Source: an uncultured Prevotella sp. | Lineage (GTDB): Bacteria > Bacteroidota > Bacteroidia > Bacteroidales > Bacteroidaceae | Length of the DNA stretch: 42,963 nt | Reading direction: 5' to 3' | NCBI GenBank assembly: GCA_900322175.1 | Contig: ONYZ01000019.1 | Span: 1-42,963 of the forward strand | In this document: positions 34,382-42,170 of the stretch, one piece after another | Layout: the number at the start of each line of letters is the position of its first letter | Numbering within the stretch: position 1 is the stretch's first letter | Translations under genes and position numbers: made by a program | Notes under the pieces: model-generated | What the model saw: only the letters and a program-made list of their open reading frames with translations | Told to the model about the DNA's origin: nothing | Databases searched by the model: none

Positions 34382-34389
34382 CAAATATA
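34382..34389 (-). promoter_or_regulatory. -7 box of the nrfHA promoter
   Basis: On the minus strand it reads TATATTTG (TAnnTTTG), 20 bp before the nrfH ATG. Confidence 0.6.
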
Positions 34390-34431
34390 CTCATAAATGG
34401 GGATGGAATCTGGTAACAAATGTGCCCTCGC

Positions 34432-34445
34432 CATACAAAAGTATG
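34432..34445. promoter_or_regulatory. candidate Crp/Fnr-type operator between nrfHA and its regulator
   Basis: CATAC-AAAA-GTATG is a perfect inverted repeat roughly 40 bp from each divergent -7 box. Its position suits an activator site, but the sequence does not match the classical Fnr or Crp consensus. Confidence 0.4.
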
Positions 34446-34476
34446 TTAATTTTAAGGATTATTAGTTATTTATCGC

Positions 34477-34484
34477 TATCTTTG
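34477..34484 (+). promoter_or_regulatory. -7 box of the Crp/Fnr regulator gene
   Basis: TATCTTTG (TAnnTTTG) ends only eight bases before the ATG at 34493, implying a transcript with almost no leader. Confidence 0.55.
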
Positions 34485-34492
34485 CATGTATT

Positions 34493-35146
34493 ATGGACAT
34501 AGAGACTCTTGAAGGCATTCGCAAATGCCCGCTTTTTAAAGGTTTGACCGATAACGAGATTATGGATTTGATGCATACCATCCGTTATCGTGTGACACGT
34601 TTATGCAAAGGCGACTTTCTTTTTGTTGCTGGTGAGGATTGTCTTCATGCAAACATCTTATTAGATGGTGAGGTCGTCGCTTATCTTGAAGGCGCTTCCG
34701 ACCGCTATATCCGTATGTCAACCTTTCATGCAGGCAACATGTTCGCCCCGGCATTTCTTTTCGCACAAGACCGCAGATACCCCGTAACGGTACAGGCGAC
34801 GACTAACACGAAGGTGTTGCGAATTCTGTCGGCAGACTTTGAGCGGCTGCTTGAACTTGACGCCCGTCTGTCGAAGAATTTCACGTTTATCCTCTCGAAC
34901 CTGATCGCCGGACTTACCAAGAAGGTCGGAATGCTCCTGTCGAGTGTTCGCGACAAGATTATTTTCTTCCTGAAAGAGCAGCAACGCCATCAAAAATCAA
35001 GCACAATCACCCTTCCCATGTCGCGTCAGGAACTGGCCGATCATTTCGGAATCCAGAAATATTCCCTGCAACGTGCCCTCAACGAACTTCAGGAGAGCGG
35101 TGCCATTCGTATCGACGGGAAAAAAATAGAATTGCTAAAATTATAG
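34493..35146 (+). CDS. Crp/Fnr-family transcriptional regulator
   Basis: A 217-residue regulator: an N-terminal cyclic-nucleotide-binding-like beta-roll (CPLFKGLTDNEIMDLM, GDFLFVAGEDCLHANILLDGEV), a dimerisation helix (~125-145), and a C-terminal winged helix (LPMSRQELADHFGIQKYSLQ then RALNELQESGAIRI). The N-terminus lacks the four-cysteine Fe-S cluster motif of Fnr, although Cys12, Cys37 and Cys46 are present, and the classical cAMP pocket is not obvious. Its divergent position next to nrfHA suggests it controls nitrite reduction, like the HcpR/Fnr-like regulators of nitrosative stress in anaerobes; this is inference. It is probably the first gene of an operon with the YbjQ and NapH-like genes, though a 90-bp gap follows. 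Confidence 0.88.
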   Translation: MDIETLEGIRKCPLFKGLTDNEIMDLMHTIRYRVTRLCKGDFLFVAGEDCLHANILLDGEVVAYLEGASDRYIRMSTFHAGNMFAPAFLFAQDRRYPVTVQATTNTKVLRILSADFERLLELDARLSKNFTFILSNLIAGLTKKVGMLLSSVRDKIIFFLKEQQRHQKSSTITLPMSRQELADHFGIQKYSLQRALNELQESGAIRIDGKKIELLKL

Positions 35147-35236
35147 GCATTCTTGGGCAAAGAAAGTTTATCATATCTGCAACTTTTAGCATTTCCCTTA
35201 CGTCTAACAGATAAAAACTTTTAAAAAGAAACGTTT

Positions 35237-35554
35237 ATGATACTCTCAACAACCCCACAGATTGAAGGTCATACCATCCGCGAGTACAAGGGTGTGGTGA
35301 CAGGTGAAACCATTATTGGTGCTAACTTCGTGAAAGACTTTTTTGCAGGCATCCGCGACATCGTAGGTGGTCGTGCTGGCAGTTACGAGAAAGTGCTTGC
35401 TGAGGCCAAGGATACCTCCATGCAGGAGATGATGCAACGTGCCCAGACCATGGGAGCCAACGCAATCGTAGGCATCGACATCGACTACGAGACCATCGGT
35501 GCCAACGGCTCGATGCTCATGGTAGCCACAAGTGGAACTGCAGTTGTAATCTGA
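35237..35554 (+). CDS. YbjQ/UPF0145 family protein
   Basis: A 105-residue protein matching the YbjQ family: [35 protein letters not shown], and [16 protein letters not shown] are characteristic. Members form cytoplasmic pentameric rings and are often annotated as heavy-metal-binding, with poorly known function. Only two bases separate its stop from the NapH-like ferredoxin gene, so the two are co-transcribed. It lies 90 bp after the Crp/Fnr gene, with no terminator visible between them. Confidence 0.9.
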   Translation: MILSTTPQIEGHTIREYKGVVTGETIIGANFVKDFFAGIRDIVGGRAGSYEKVLAEAKDTSMQEMMQRAQTMGANAIVGIDIDYETIGANGSMLMVATSGTAVVI

Positions 35555-35556
35555 TA

Positions 35557-36378
35557 ATGAAAAAGTACCGCTCTTCCATCATTCTTTGGATGGTGTTCGA
35601 AGCCATTGCCGTATGGCTGTGGCAGGCAACAGGCAACTTGTTCTTCCTGCTGAACTTCTCGTATATCGGGTTCTGCATCGGCTTCGGGGGAATCCTGTTC
35701 GCTGCGGGTTGGAAGTACGCCAGGGAGTTCACTCAATTTGGCGTAGGTACTTATATGCTAGTATTCCTCGGCCTGATATGCCGTGAGAACATGCAGATCG
35801 AGGGGCTATGGTTTTATCTGCTTTGTGGAGTATGGGGAGCAGGTACGCTCCACTATGCCATTGCCAAGATTTTCGGCCCGCTATTATTCGGAAGAGGATG
35901 GTGCGGATATGCTTGCTGGACGGCTATGATCCTCGACCTACTGCCTTACAAACAACATCGGACACCAAGGAAAAATTGGGGATTCATCCGATACATCATG
36001 TTCGGCCTTTCATTGGCCATCGTCCTGCTTTTGTTCTGGCTTGGAAAGGCCAATGCCTACACCATGTTCATGCTCTTCGTCGCAGGCAACCTCTTTTATT
36101 ATGCAGTCGGAATCACCCTCGCCATCCTGCTGAAGGACAATCGCGCCTTCTGCAAGTACATCTGCCCGATAACGGTGTTTATGAAGCCCATGAGTTATTA
36201 CTCCCTGATTCGCATCAAGTGCGATGAGGACAAGTGCATCAGTTGTGGGAAATGTCTGAAGGTCTGCCCGATGGAGGTTGAGGTGAACAAAAACGCTCGC
36301 AGTCGCAAGAATGCAACAGAATGCATCCTCTGTCAGAAGTGTACGAAGGCCTGTCCGACAAAGGCTTTGTCTGTTTGA
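35557..36378 (+). CDS. NapH/MauN-like membrane protein with two [4Fe-4S] clusters
   Basis: A 273-residue inner-membrane ferredoxin-type protein. Four to five membrane helices occupy residues ~8-190. Two cysteine motifs typical of NapH/NosR/CcoG relatives are present between or near helices (GWCGYACW and CKYICP). The cytoplasmic C-terminus carries two ferredoxin motifs, CISCGKCLKVCP and CILCQKCTKACP. Proteins of this type move electrons from quinol or cytoplasmic donors to periplasmic reductases. Next to nrfHA and its regulator, it may support nitrite or NO detoxification, or feed another respiratory chain; that is inferred from position. Two bases separate it from the YbjQ gene. Confidence 0.88.
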   Translation: MKKYRSSIILWMVFEAIAVWLWQATGNLFFLLNFSYIGFCIGFGGILFAAGWKYAREFTQFGVGTYMLVFLGLICRENMQIEGLWFYLLCGVWGAGTLHYAIAKIFGPLLFGRGWCGYACWTAMILDLLPYKQHRTPRKNWGFIRYIMFGLSLAIVLLLFWLGKANAYTMFMLFVAGNLFYYAVGITLAILLKDNRAFCKYICPITVFMKPMSYYSLIRIKCDEDKCISCGKCLKVCPMEVEVNKNARSRKNATECILCQKCTKACPTKALSV

Positions 36379-36462
36379 ATTGCAATACAACGATATTTAA
36401 TATGTTTTGTGAAGCACCACCTGTAGCAACAAATACTTTATCTTTGAAATTCCACATAGTAT

Positions 36463-37083
36463 TTATCTGATGAAATTAGTTCGTAGCGGACTCTCCAACT
36501 CTGGATGTCCGTCCTCACTGACATTGAGTTTGCGAATCATCCATGCCATATTGTGACCAAGCGTTCGCATGGTCTGCATTCCCTCTTCATCCAGTGCTGC
36601 CTGTCCTGGGGTCTGTCCATAAACTATGTTCCAATACTGAGAGCTGACGACTGGCATATTCAAAATCGTGAAGTATTTGTTCAGACGGTCAAAGGCAGCA
36701 GATGCCCCACCCCTGCGACAGACAACAACGCTAGCACCCGGTTTGAACTTCAGTTCATTTCCCAAAGAATAGAATACACGGTCGAGCAAAGCGCATAATG
36801 AACCATTAGGACCGCCATAATAAACCGGAGAACCGATGACGAGTCCGTCGATGCCATCCTTCACGGCTCTCCACACCTTATAATATAAGTCATCCCGGAA
36901 GGTACATCTTGCACCGTTCCTGCCACACATACCACAGGCGATACAACCTTGCACAGCCTGCTTGCCAATGCTGATAATCTCTGTCTCAAAACCCTCTTCG
37001 TTCAATGTCCTAGCCAACTCACTGAGAGCAGTGAACGTATTGCCATTCTCTCTAGGGCTTCCATTAATCAATAGTACCTTCAT
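36463..37083 (-). CDS. flavodoxin-fold NAD(P)H-dependent FMN reductase
   Basis: A 206-residue flavodoxin-like flavoprotein: the FMN phosphate loop is LLINGSPRENGNTF (residues ~4-17), and SPVYYGGPNGSL binds the isoalloxazine ring. CIACGMCGRNGARC (~47-60) is a cysteine-rich segment as in iron-sulfur flavoprotein-like oxidoreductases, though the spacing does not prove a cluster. The gene has an AAGGAG Shine-Dalgarno close to its ATG, which is unusual among its neighbours. It is the last gene of the leftward aminopeptidase-thioredoxin-flavodoxin run, 21 bp after the thioredoxin gene. Substrate unknown. Confidence 0.88.
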   Translation of the reverse strand: MKVLLINGSPRENGNTFTALSELARTLNEEGFETEIISIGKQAVQGCIACGMCGRNGARCTFRDDLYYKVWRAVKDGIDGLVIGSPVYYGGPNGSLCALLDRVFYSLGNELKFKPGASVVVCRRGGASAAFDRLNKYFTILNMPVVSSQYWNIVYGQTPGQAALDEEGMQTMRTLGHNMAWMIRKLNVSEDGHPELESPLRTNFIR

Positions 37084-37104
37084 AACTCCTTAAATCATAA
37101 TATA

Positions 37105-37608
37105 TCATTGCTTCACGGCTTTTGGAGTCCAGTTCTTAAAAAAGCGCAGCACTTTCTTCTGATCGTAGCCCTGTCCCTCTTCCAAGAAAGATGAATCCTG
37201 AATATGAATCACATTGCCATTCTCATCAAGAACCACAAATACCGGATAGCCAAAGCGTCCAACATTATTCAGACGTTTCATCAGTAGCTTGCCTTGCTCA
37301 AGTTTTTCTGTTCCCTGAGACTTACGTGGATTATAGTTCACATGGATATAGACGAAGTTCTCGTTAATGACCTTGCTGACTGTAGTGTCGTTCGAGATGA
37401 AGTCAGCAAAGCGTAAACACCAGGGACACCAGTTGCCACCCACTTGACAGATGACAAACTTTCCTTCAGACTTGGCTTTCAAAACAGCCTGATCTATCTG
37501 CTCGATGGGATTGACATCTTCATTATAGACTTTCTTCAATGTTGTCTGAGCATTCATTGTCAGAGCAAATAGAAAGACCAGCAGTAACAGGATTAACGTC
37601 TTTCTCAT
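37105..37608 (-). CDS. exported thioredoxin-fold protein (CPWC)
   Basis: A 167-residue thioredoxin-like protein with a signal peptide (MRKTLILLLLVFLFALTMNA) and a redox site in GNWCPWCLRFADF (~60). GYPVFVVLDENGN matches the cis-proline region of the fold. It resembles periplasmic thioredoxin_7/DUF255-type proteins that reduce or isomerise disulfides. The open frame extends to 37746, but that would overlap the aminopeptidase 3' end by over 100 bp. The start at 37608 gives the best signal peptide; 37626 and 37632 are possible and would place it 7-13 bp after the aminopeptidase stop. It is co-transcribed with the aminopeptidase and flavodoxin genes. Confidence 0.88.
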   Translation of the reverse strand: MRKTLILLLLVFLFALTMNAQTTLKKVYNEDVNPIEQIDQAVLKAKSEGKFVICQVGGNWCPWCLRFADFISNDTTVSKVINENFVYIHVNYNPRKSQGTEKLEQGKLLMKRLNNVGRFGYPVFVVLDENGNVIHIQDSSFLEEGQGYDQKKVLRFFKNWTPKAVKQ

Positions 37609-37639
37609 ACTATTCACGTTCGTCATTTTCATAAATCTA

Positions 37640-38932
37640 TTATTTGAAGAATTGCGTGAAAGCCTTGACGGTATAGATGTGGTCGGCTGTGCTGCCAGTT
37701 TCCCTGCAACTATGCATGGCGAGTATGGCATTGCCCATATCGACACCTCGCAGCGGAATCGACGAAGCGAGGATGTTTCCTAATGTGCTGCCTCCAGCCA
37801 CGTCAGAATGATTGACGAAACGCTGGCAGGGAACTCCGGCCTCGCGGCATATTTCGGCAAAGACAGCAGCCGATACGGCATCGCTAGCATATTTCTGCGC
37901 GGCATTGAACTTGATGACAGGCCCGCCTCCCAGAACGGGGTGGTTCGTGGGGTCGTACTTCTCGCTATAGTTAGGATGCCAGGCATGGGCATTGTCGGCA
38001 GAAATCATAAACGCCCGTTCTACGGCTTGATAAAATGCTTCCTCGCTTCCACTCTGAGCTAAGGCTATCCGTTTCAGCATCATCGAGAGGAACGGGCTGC
38101 CCGCTCCCTGTTTGGTTTGCGAACCCGTTTCTTCGTTGTCGAAGATGGCCAGAACCTTCGTTGCATCAACGGTCTCTGTGGCGATCATCGCCTCCAAGCC
38201 TGCAAAACACATCGAGAGGTCGTCCAAGCGTCCTGAAGAAATAAACTCGTTATGAACGCCGAAGCTACATGCAGGTGTGGCATCAGCCAGATAGAGGTCG
38301 AAGTCGAGAATAACTTCCTGACTGATTCCCAACTCCGTGCAGATGACGTTCATCAGCAGATTGCCCTTTTCGAGTTCACTAGTTACGATGCCCAGTATCG
38401 GCAGCATATCCTTCTGCTTGCTTAGTTTCACACCATCGTTCACCTGACGATTGAAGTGAATAGCCAGATTGCAGATCTGGAGTAGAGGACGTTTGACATG
38501 AAGCAGCAGCGTCTTTGGGTTGAGCACATCATCACCACGCACTATCACTCGTCCTGCTATCGTCAGCGGACGGTCGAACCATGTTGACATGATAGGCCCT
38601 CCATACACCTCTGTATTCAATTTCACGATACCACCCTCGCACAGCATTTCGGCATTGGGTTTGATACGGAACGTGGGTGAGTCGCAGTGGGCACAAATCA
38701 TCCTGAAGCCAGCTTCGGCCATCGGCTTGTGTCCGATGTGGAAGGCATAGACAGAAGAATCGTTCTTCGTCACATAGAGTTTGTCACCTGCTTTCACCTC
38801 GCCGAGAGCCTCACGCGGGTCAAAGCGTCGATAACCAGCCTGTTCCAGTTCGCTGGCGATATTCCTTACTGCCAGGAAATTCACTAGCGAAGCATCTAGG
38901 AAATGTAATAATCGTTGTACCATATCATTCAA
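37640..38932 (-). CDS. M18-family aminopeptidase
   Basis: A 430-residue cytosolic zinc aminopeptidase of the aspartyl/AminopeptidaseI (M18) family, forming large multimeric shells. Metal-site segments are visible: CAHCDSPTFRIKPN (~79-92, His), FDNEETGSQTKQGAGS (~253-268, with the Glu-Glu pair), MISADNAHAWHPNY (~310) and the late FVNHSDVAGGSTLGN (~385). Length agrees with bacterial M18 enzymes. It is the first gene of a leftward run; a TATCTTTG -7 box lies at 38992-38999. Confidence 0.95.
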   Translation of the reverse strand: MNDMVQRLLHFLDASLVNFLAVRNIASELEQAGYRRFDPREALGEVKAGDKLYVTKNDSSVYAFHIGHKPMAEAGFRMICAHCDSPTFRIKPNAEMLCEGGIVKLNTEVYGGPIMSTWFDRPLTIAGRVIVRGDDVLNPKTLLLHVKRPLLQICNLAIHFNRQVNDGVKLSKQKDMLPILGIVTSELEKGNLLMNVICTELGISQEVILDFDLYLADATPACSFGVHNEFISSGRLDDLSMCFAGLEAMIATETVDATKVLAIFDNEETGSQTKQGAGSPFLSMMLKRIALAQSGSEEAFYQAVERAFMISADNAHAWHPNYSEKYDPTNHPVLGGGPVIKFNAAQKYASDAVSAAVFAEICREAGVPCQRFVNHSDVAGGSTLGNILASSIPLRGVDMGNAILAMHSCRETGSTADHIYTVKAFTQFFK

Positions 38933-38991
38933 TTACTGTCATTCTCATCTCAATATCATCAACGGGTCTCAACTTTTGTTAAAACTTGGCA

Positions 38992-38999
38992 CAAAGATA
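38992..38999 (-). promoter_or_regulatory. -7 box of the aminopeptidase operon
   Basis: On the minus strand TATCTTTG, 59 bp before the ATG at 38932. A divergent TAAATTTG box lies at 39022-39029 on the plus strand. Confidence 0.5.
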
Positions 39000-39021
39000 G
39001 TCATAATTCAGTGAAAACTAG

Positions 39022-39170
39022 TAAATTTGCAACATAGTTTAAGAATCAAGACTAGAAAATTATGAAAAAAAGTCATTTTAATCATGCTGGCTTCCTGACA
39101 AGATGGAGAAAACAGGCTGGATAATCGAGAAGGCTCCCTATGTGAATACCCCTTATTCAAGGAGTTCCCG
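39022..39170 (+). pseudogene. promoter plus remnant of a small exported-protein gene
   Basis: A -7 box (TAAATTTG, 39022-39029) precedes an ATG at 39063 whose frame closes after 20 codons (MKKSHFNHAGFLTRWRKQAG). Removing one A from the A-run would read MKKVILIMLAS, a signal-peptide-like start, which also stops at once. A third frame gives MEKTGWIIEKAPYVNTPYS. This looks like a decayed gene start, but no family is recognised. The interval 38933-39234 holds nothing else apart from promoter boxes. Confidence 0.3.
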
Positions 39171-39198
39171 ATAATAGCGAATTTTCTCGGATTTTGTG

Positions 39199-39206
39199 TA
39201 AATTTG
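39199..39206 (+). promoter_or_regulatory. -7 box upstream of the broken carbonic anhydrase gene
   Basis: TAAATTTG matches TAnnTTTG, 28 bp before the ATG at 39235. Confidence 0.5.
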
Positions 39207-39234
39207 CCATCAGTTTTAAGTGTATTTAGGTATT

Positions 39235-39742
39235 ATGAGTATGATAGACCAAATTATTGACTTCAATAAGAGTTTCGTAGAGCAAAAAGGCTACGAGAAG
39301 TATCTGACCGACAAGTATCCCGACAAGAAACTGGCGGTACTGTCTTGTATGAAAGAACGGTGACGCTAAGATTATCAAGAACGCAGGAGGTCTGGTTATT
39401 TCGGCTTTCGACTCAGCCATGCGTAGCCTGATTGTAGCCATTTACGAGCTGGGCGTGCAGGAGATTATGGTGGTGGCCCACTCGCATTGCGGAGCCTGCC
39501 ACATGAGCTATGACCACTTCCACCATGAGATGATTGCCCGTGGCGTGACGGATGAGACGCTCGATACCATCCGTAAGTGTAGCATCGACCTCTACCAATG
39601 GCTGGAGGGATTCAGGGACACTCCTAACTCTGTTCGTAAGACCGTTGAGACCATCAAGACCCATCCGCTGGTGCCGAAGGATATTGTGGTCAGAGGCTTT
39701 ATCATTGATTCAGAAACAGGGAAATTGGAAGAAATAAGATAA
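39235..39742 (+). pseudogene. beta-carbonic anhydrase, broken by an internal deletion and frameshift
   Basis: The 5' part encodes MSMIDQIIDFNKSFVEQKGY and reaches KLAVLSCM, then KER and a TGA at 39361. The rest continues one frame over from 39359 (GDAKIIKNAGGLVISAFDSA) to the stop at 39742, with VVAHSHCGACHM carrying the other zinc ligands. Intact beta-class enzymes have CMDTR here, with Cys as zinc ligand and Asp-Arg as catalytic dyad, followed by roughly a dozen residues before KNGDAKI. Those are missing and the frame is shifted. The remaining downstream frame could only make a fragment from 39419. The enzyme should be inactive. Its promoter box and start are intact. Confidence 0.85.
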
Positions 39743-39756
39743 TAGGACTTTTACAG

Positions 39757-40479
39757 ATGGATAAAAAACAATTAAAAGGAATCTTTGCTGGCATCGGCTA
39801 TTTCTTGCTGTACGCATGTTTAATGATGGTATTCCAAACGCTTTACACTTTCGTCATCATGGGCATATCTTATATCGGCGGCACAAGAAAAGAGACGGAT
39901 TTTGGGTCATTTGCCAACAACAACCTGTTGACGACAATCTTGTTGGCGATTGTAAGCGTGGTCGTCATATTCTATCTGATTTTTAAAAGACGTGGAAAAA
40001 GTGTTAAAATCGAATGGAAGCTATTGCCTTTCACATCAAAGGCTCTTATCATCTCCGTTACTGCAGCCGTAGCATACTCCGTGATTTACTCGCTGCTTGC
40101 GAATTACATCTCGCCCGAAGAAACAAACCCAATATTCTGTTCTGCCAATTACTATTCAGGAATAGCCCCAGGTCTCGGACTCTTCCTTATATTACTGAAT
40201 CTCCTTGTGGCTGCTCCTGTGGTCGAAGAGATAGTAATGCGTGGCATCGTATATACTCGCATAGAGAATGCCGTGGGGAGCAAATCAGCCATCATTATCA
40301 GTTCGCTGCTCTTCGGTATTATGCATGTCTCGGCGGGCGGACTCATTTTGGCAATCGGTGCAGCACTGATGGGGCTGGTTTTTGCACTCATCTTTGCAAA
40401 GACCAATAGCCTATGGGTATGCATTGTTGCCCATTCATTTGCGAACATACCAGATTTGCTGTTGTACCTTAATAAATAG
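39757..40479 (+). CDS. CPBP-family intramembrane metalloprotease
   Basis: A 240-residue membrane protein with about seven helices. The three CPBP (CAAX protease/Abi) motifs are present in order: VVEEIVMRGIVYTRIE (EExxxR, ~158-173), LFGIMHVSAG (FxxxH, ~190-199) and IVAHSFANIPD (HxxxN/D, ~222-232). Members cleave prenylated or other membrane proteins, or take part in bacteriocin immunity; the role here is unknown. It starts 14 bp after the broken carbonic anhydrase gene and may use its promoter. It is intact within an otherwise decayed stretch. Confidence 0.9.
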   Translation: MDKKQLKGIFAGIGYFLLYACLMMVFQTLYTFVIMGISYIGGTRKETDFGSFANNNLLTTILLAIVSVVVIFYLIFKRRGKSVKIEWKLLPFTSKALIISVTAAVAYSVIYSLLANYISPEETNPIFCSANYYSGIAPGLGLFLILLNLLVAAPVVEEIVMRGIVYTRIENAVGSKSAIIISSLLFGIMHVSAGGLILAIGAALMGLVFALIFAKTNSLWVCIVAHSFANIPDLLLYLNK

Positions 40480-40518
40480 AGTTACGTCAAGACATCTCCC
40501 TCTGAAAACAATCTTCTA

Positions 40519-41412
40519 TTAGTTCTTTGTATTCAATTCCTTACCATTCACATACAGGGGGTGGTAACCGCCAAAACCGCCGAGAGGCATACCCATCTCA
40601 TTACTCAGGCCTCGTACTCACGGCACACTTCAATGATCTGATTGTGAATCTCCGTCGTAGCGGCACGCTTGGCCAGTATGTGCTCACCGCAATCCACTCT
40701 ATAGACTCGCTCATCACCGTCGTGGCACCCATGTCAACGAGGATGTCACTCATCTCACCGACTGACGGATTGCTGGCGATACCCGATGTGGCATCGCTTC
40801 CACCGCACTCGATGCCGATATAGAGTTCTGAGGCATCGAAGACTTCCTTTTGCTGCGAACCTGCCTGCTGAGCCATCTCGCGAGCAGCACGGGTGGCTTT
40901 CTCGATAGTCTTCAGTGTGCCACCTTCCTCTTGGATACCGAATGACACGACAGGCTTACTGGTCAGACGCTCAATCTTTTCCTTTAGTTTCCGATGGGGA
41001 ACGGTCTCGCAGCCCAGACCGATGATTACCACGCCATAGATATTGGGGTGGCAGGCAAAGCCCGTCAGTACTTTCTGACTAATATCTGTATTAACCTGCA
41101 CGTCGGAGCAGCCAGTGTTGAACACAATGTTCACTGCTCCGCGGATATGACTGGCCACTACACGGCAAGACTCACTGGCGCAGACGCATGTGGGCAGAAT
41201 CAGGATATGGTTGCGGATGCCAGGACGGCCCTCTGCACGACGGTAGCCCCAGAACTGGAAAGTCTTCCGCTGTTGGGGAGCAGACTGATTAGCACACATC
41301 TGCCAGTTATCTCGCCTTTTGCAACGTCGTAAACGAGTCTGCCCAAACTCTCACCATATTTGACAACCTCACTGCCAACGGTCAAATCCGAGTGGCTTTT
41401 GCCTCCAGCCAA
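40519..41412 (-). pseudogene. UxaA-family (altronate dehydratase-like) gene, multiply frameshifted and truncated
   Basis: On the minus strand, a SAF-like small domain (VGSEVVKYGESLGRLVYDVA then KGE) is open from ~41412 to ~41315. The main UxaA domain is in another frame from 41299 (MCANQSAPQQ, FWGYRRAEGRPGIRNHILIL, NTGCSDVQVNTD, GIECGGSDATSGIASNP). At ~40700 the frame shifts again after MSESIEW and continues as GEHILAKRAATTEIHNQIIE then VCREYEA, ending at TGA near 40617. A further frame gives SNEMGMPLGG and a tail closing at 40519 (YHPLYVNGKELNTKN) that I do not recognise. About half of the large domain is missing. Intact relatives dehydrate altronate or similar sugar acids; this one should be inactive. 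Confidence 0.8.
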
Positions 41413-41447
41413 TCCTTGTTGGCCTGTATGTATTCTCGTTTTGCCAT
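41382..41447 (-). pseudogene. 21-codon scrap resembling an FKBP-type peptidyl-prolyl isomerase N-terminus
   Basis: From ATG at 41447 the minus strand reads MAKREYIQANKDWLEAKA and stops at TGA after 21 codons. The text resembles the start of FKBP-type isomerases of Bacteroidota (from memory). It overlaps the start of the UxaA-like sequence in another frame, as if two gene starts had been fused. Confidence 0.35.
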
Positions 41448-41469
41448 ATTATAGTTTCGATGCAATATA

Positions 41470-41844
41470 TTAACCAAGTTTTGACATGAAACGTTCCCTA
41501 TCAACAATGAATCTCAGGTGTGTACCCTCACCAAGTAGCGCATCGCCAGAATAGGCAGATACCTTGAACTCTATCTTCTTTCCATCAACCTTGGTCACTT
41601 CGGCTGTGGCTGATACTTTGTCACCAATCTTTGAAGGCTTCAGATGTGAAGATTCTATATGACCGCCAACGGTAGTGCAACCTTCAGGCAGTTCGTCGGC
41701 AACAGCAAGCATGGCAGCGTTCTCCATCAAAGCCAACATGGCAGGAGTTGCCAAGACAGGCATGTCACCAGATTCCATCTGAATAGCAGTAACGGCATCA
41801 GTAACCGTCAATTCACTTGTATGTTTAAGACCTATTTCTATCAT
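41470..41844 (-). CDS. hotdog-fold thioesterase (FlK-like)
   Basis: A 124-residue hotdog-fold protein: MIEIGLKHTSELTVTDAVTA, VLATPAMLALMENAAMLAVA (with the helix that carries the family's acidic residue), and TTVGGHIESSHLKPSKIGDKV are typical of fluoroacetyl-CoA-thioesterase-like proteins that hydrolyse small acyl-CoAs. The open frame extends to 41928, but homologues would begin at the ATG at 41844; the upstream 28 residues look like non-native extension. No promoter box is clear. It is intact, but flanked on both sides by gene fragments. Confidence 0.85.
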   Translation of the reverse strand: MIEIGLKHTSELTVTDAVTAIQMESGDMPVLATPAMLALMENAAMLAVADELPEGCTTVGGHIESSHLKPSKIGDKVSATAEVTKVDGKKIEFKVSAYSGDALLGEGTHLRFIVDRERFMSKLG

Positions 41845-41979
41845 TCTTCTTAAAGTATTGGAAATTCTTGGAGCAGCGAGGACAGAGTCAAGCTTACTTG
41901 AACTATGCCGAGTCGTGACAAGAATCAACTATTGTTAAACTTAAGCTGTTGAGATACTTGAAAAGATGCCATAACGATT

Positions 41980-42136
41980 ATGACGCTGACCAACATCTTC
42001 CATAGCGGCCCATGAAAAACAATACTTGGGCGAACTGAAAGATATTCGTAAAGTGGCAGACAGCTTTGATTTGGTGATGTTCCCGATAGACGGGCGTATT
42101 GGCAACGGCTTTACCCTCAGCTATATCTTCTCTTGA
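41980..42136 (+). pseudogene. MBL-fold metallohydrolase reduced to two fragments
   Basis: ATG at 41980 opens with MTLTNIFHSG, which looks like the N-terminus of UlaG-like MBL-fold proteins in Bacteroidota. After ten codons the text jumps, one frame over, to AAHEKQYLGELKDIRKVADS and FDLVMFPIDGRIGNGF, which belongs near the C-terminus of the same family. The central part with the HxHxDH metal site is gone, and the true C-terminus is replaced by SYIFS and a stop. The interval 41845-42170 holds no intact gene. Confidence 0.6.
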
Positions 42137-42170
42137 CTAGTTCAAATAATTCCATGTTATCCAAGTTTTA

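Noticed and set aside
37609-37746. Longer start for the thioredoxin-fold protein
   Set aside because: It overlaps the aminopeptidase 3' end by over 100 bp and would bury the signal peptide.
41845-41928. N-terminal extension of the thioesterase
   Set aside because: The hotdog domain begins naturally at MIEIGLKH; the extension resembles neither a signal peptide nor a domain.
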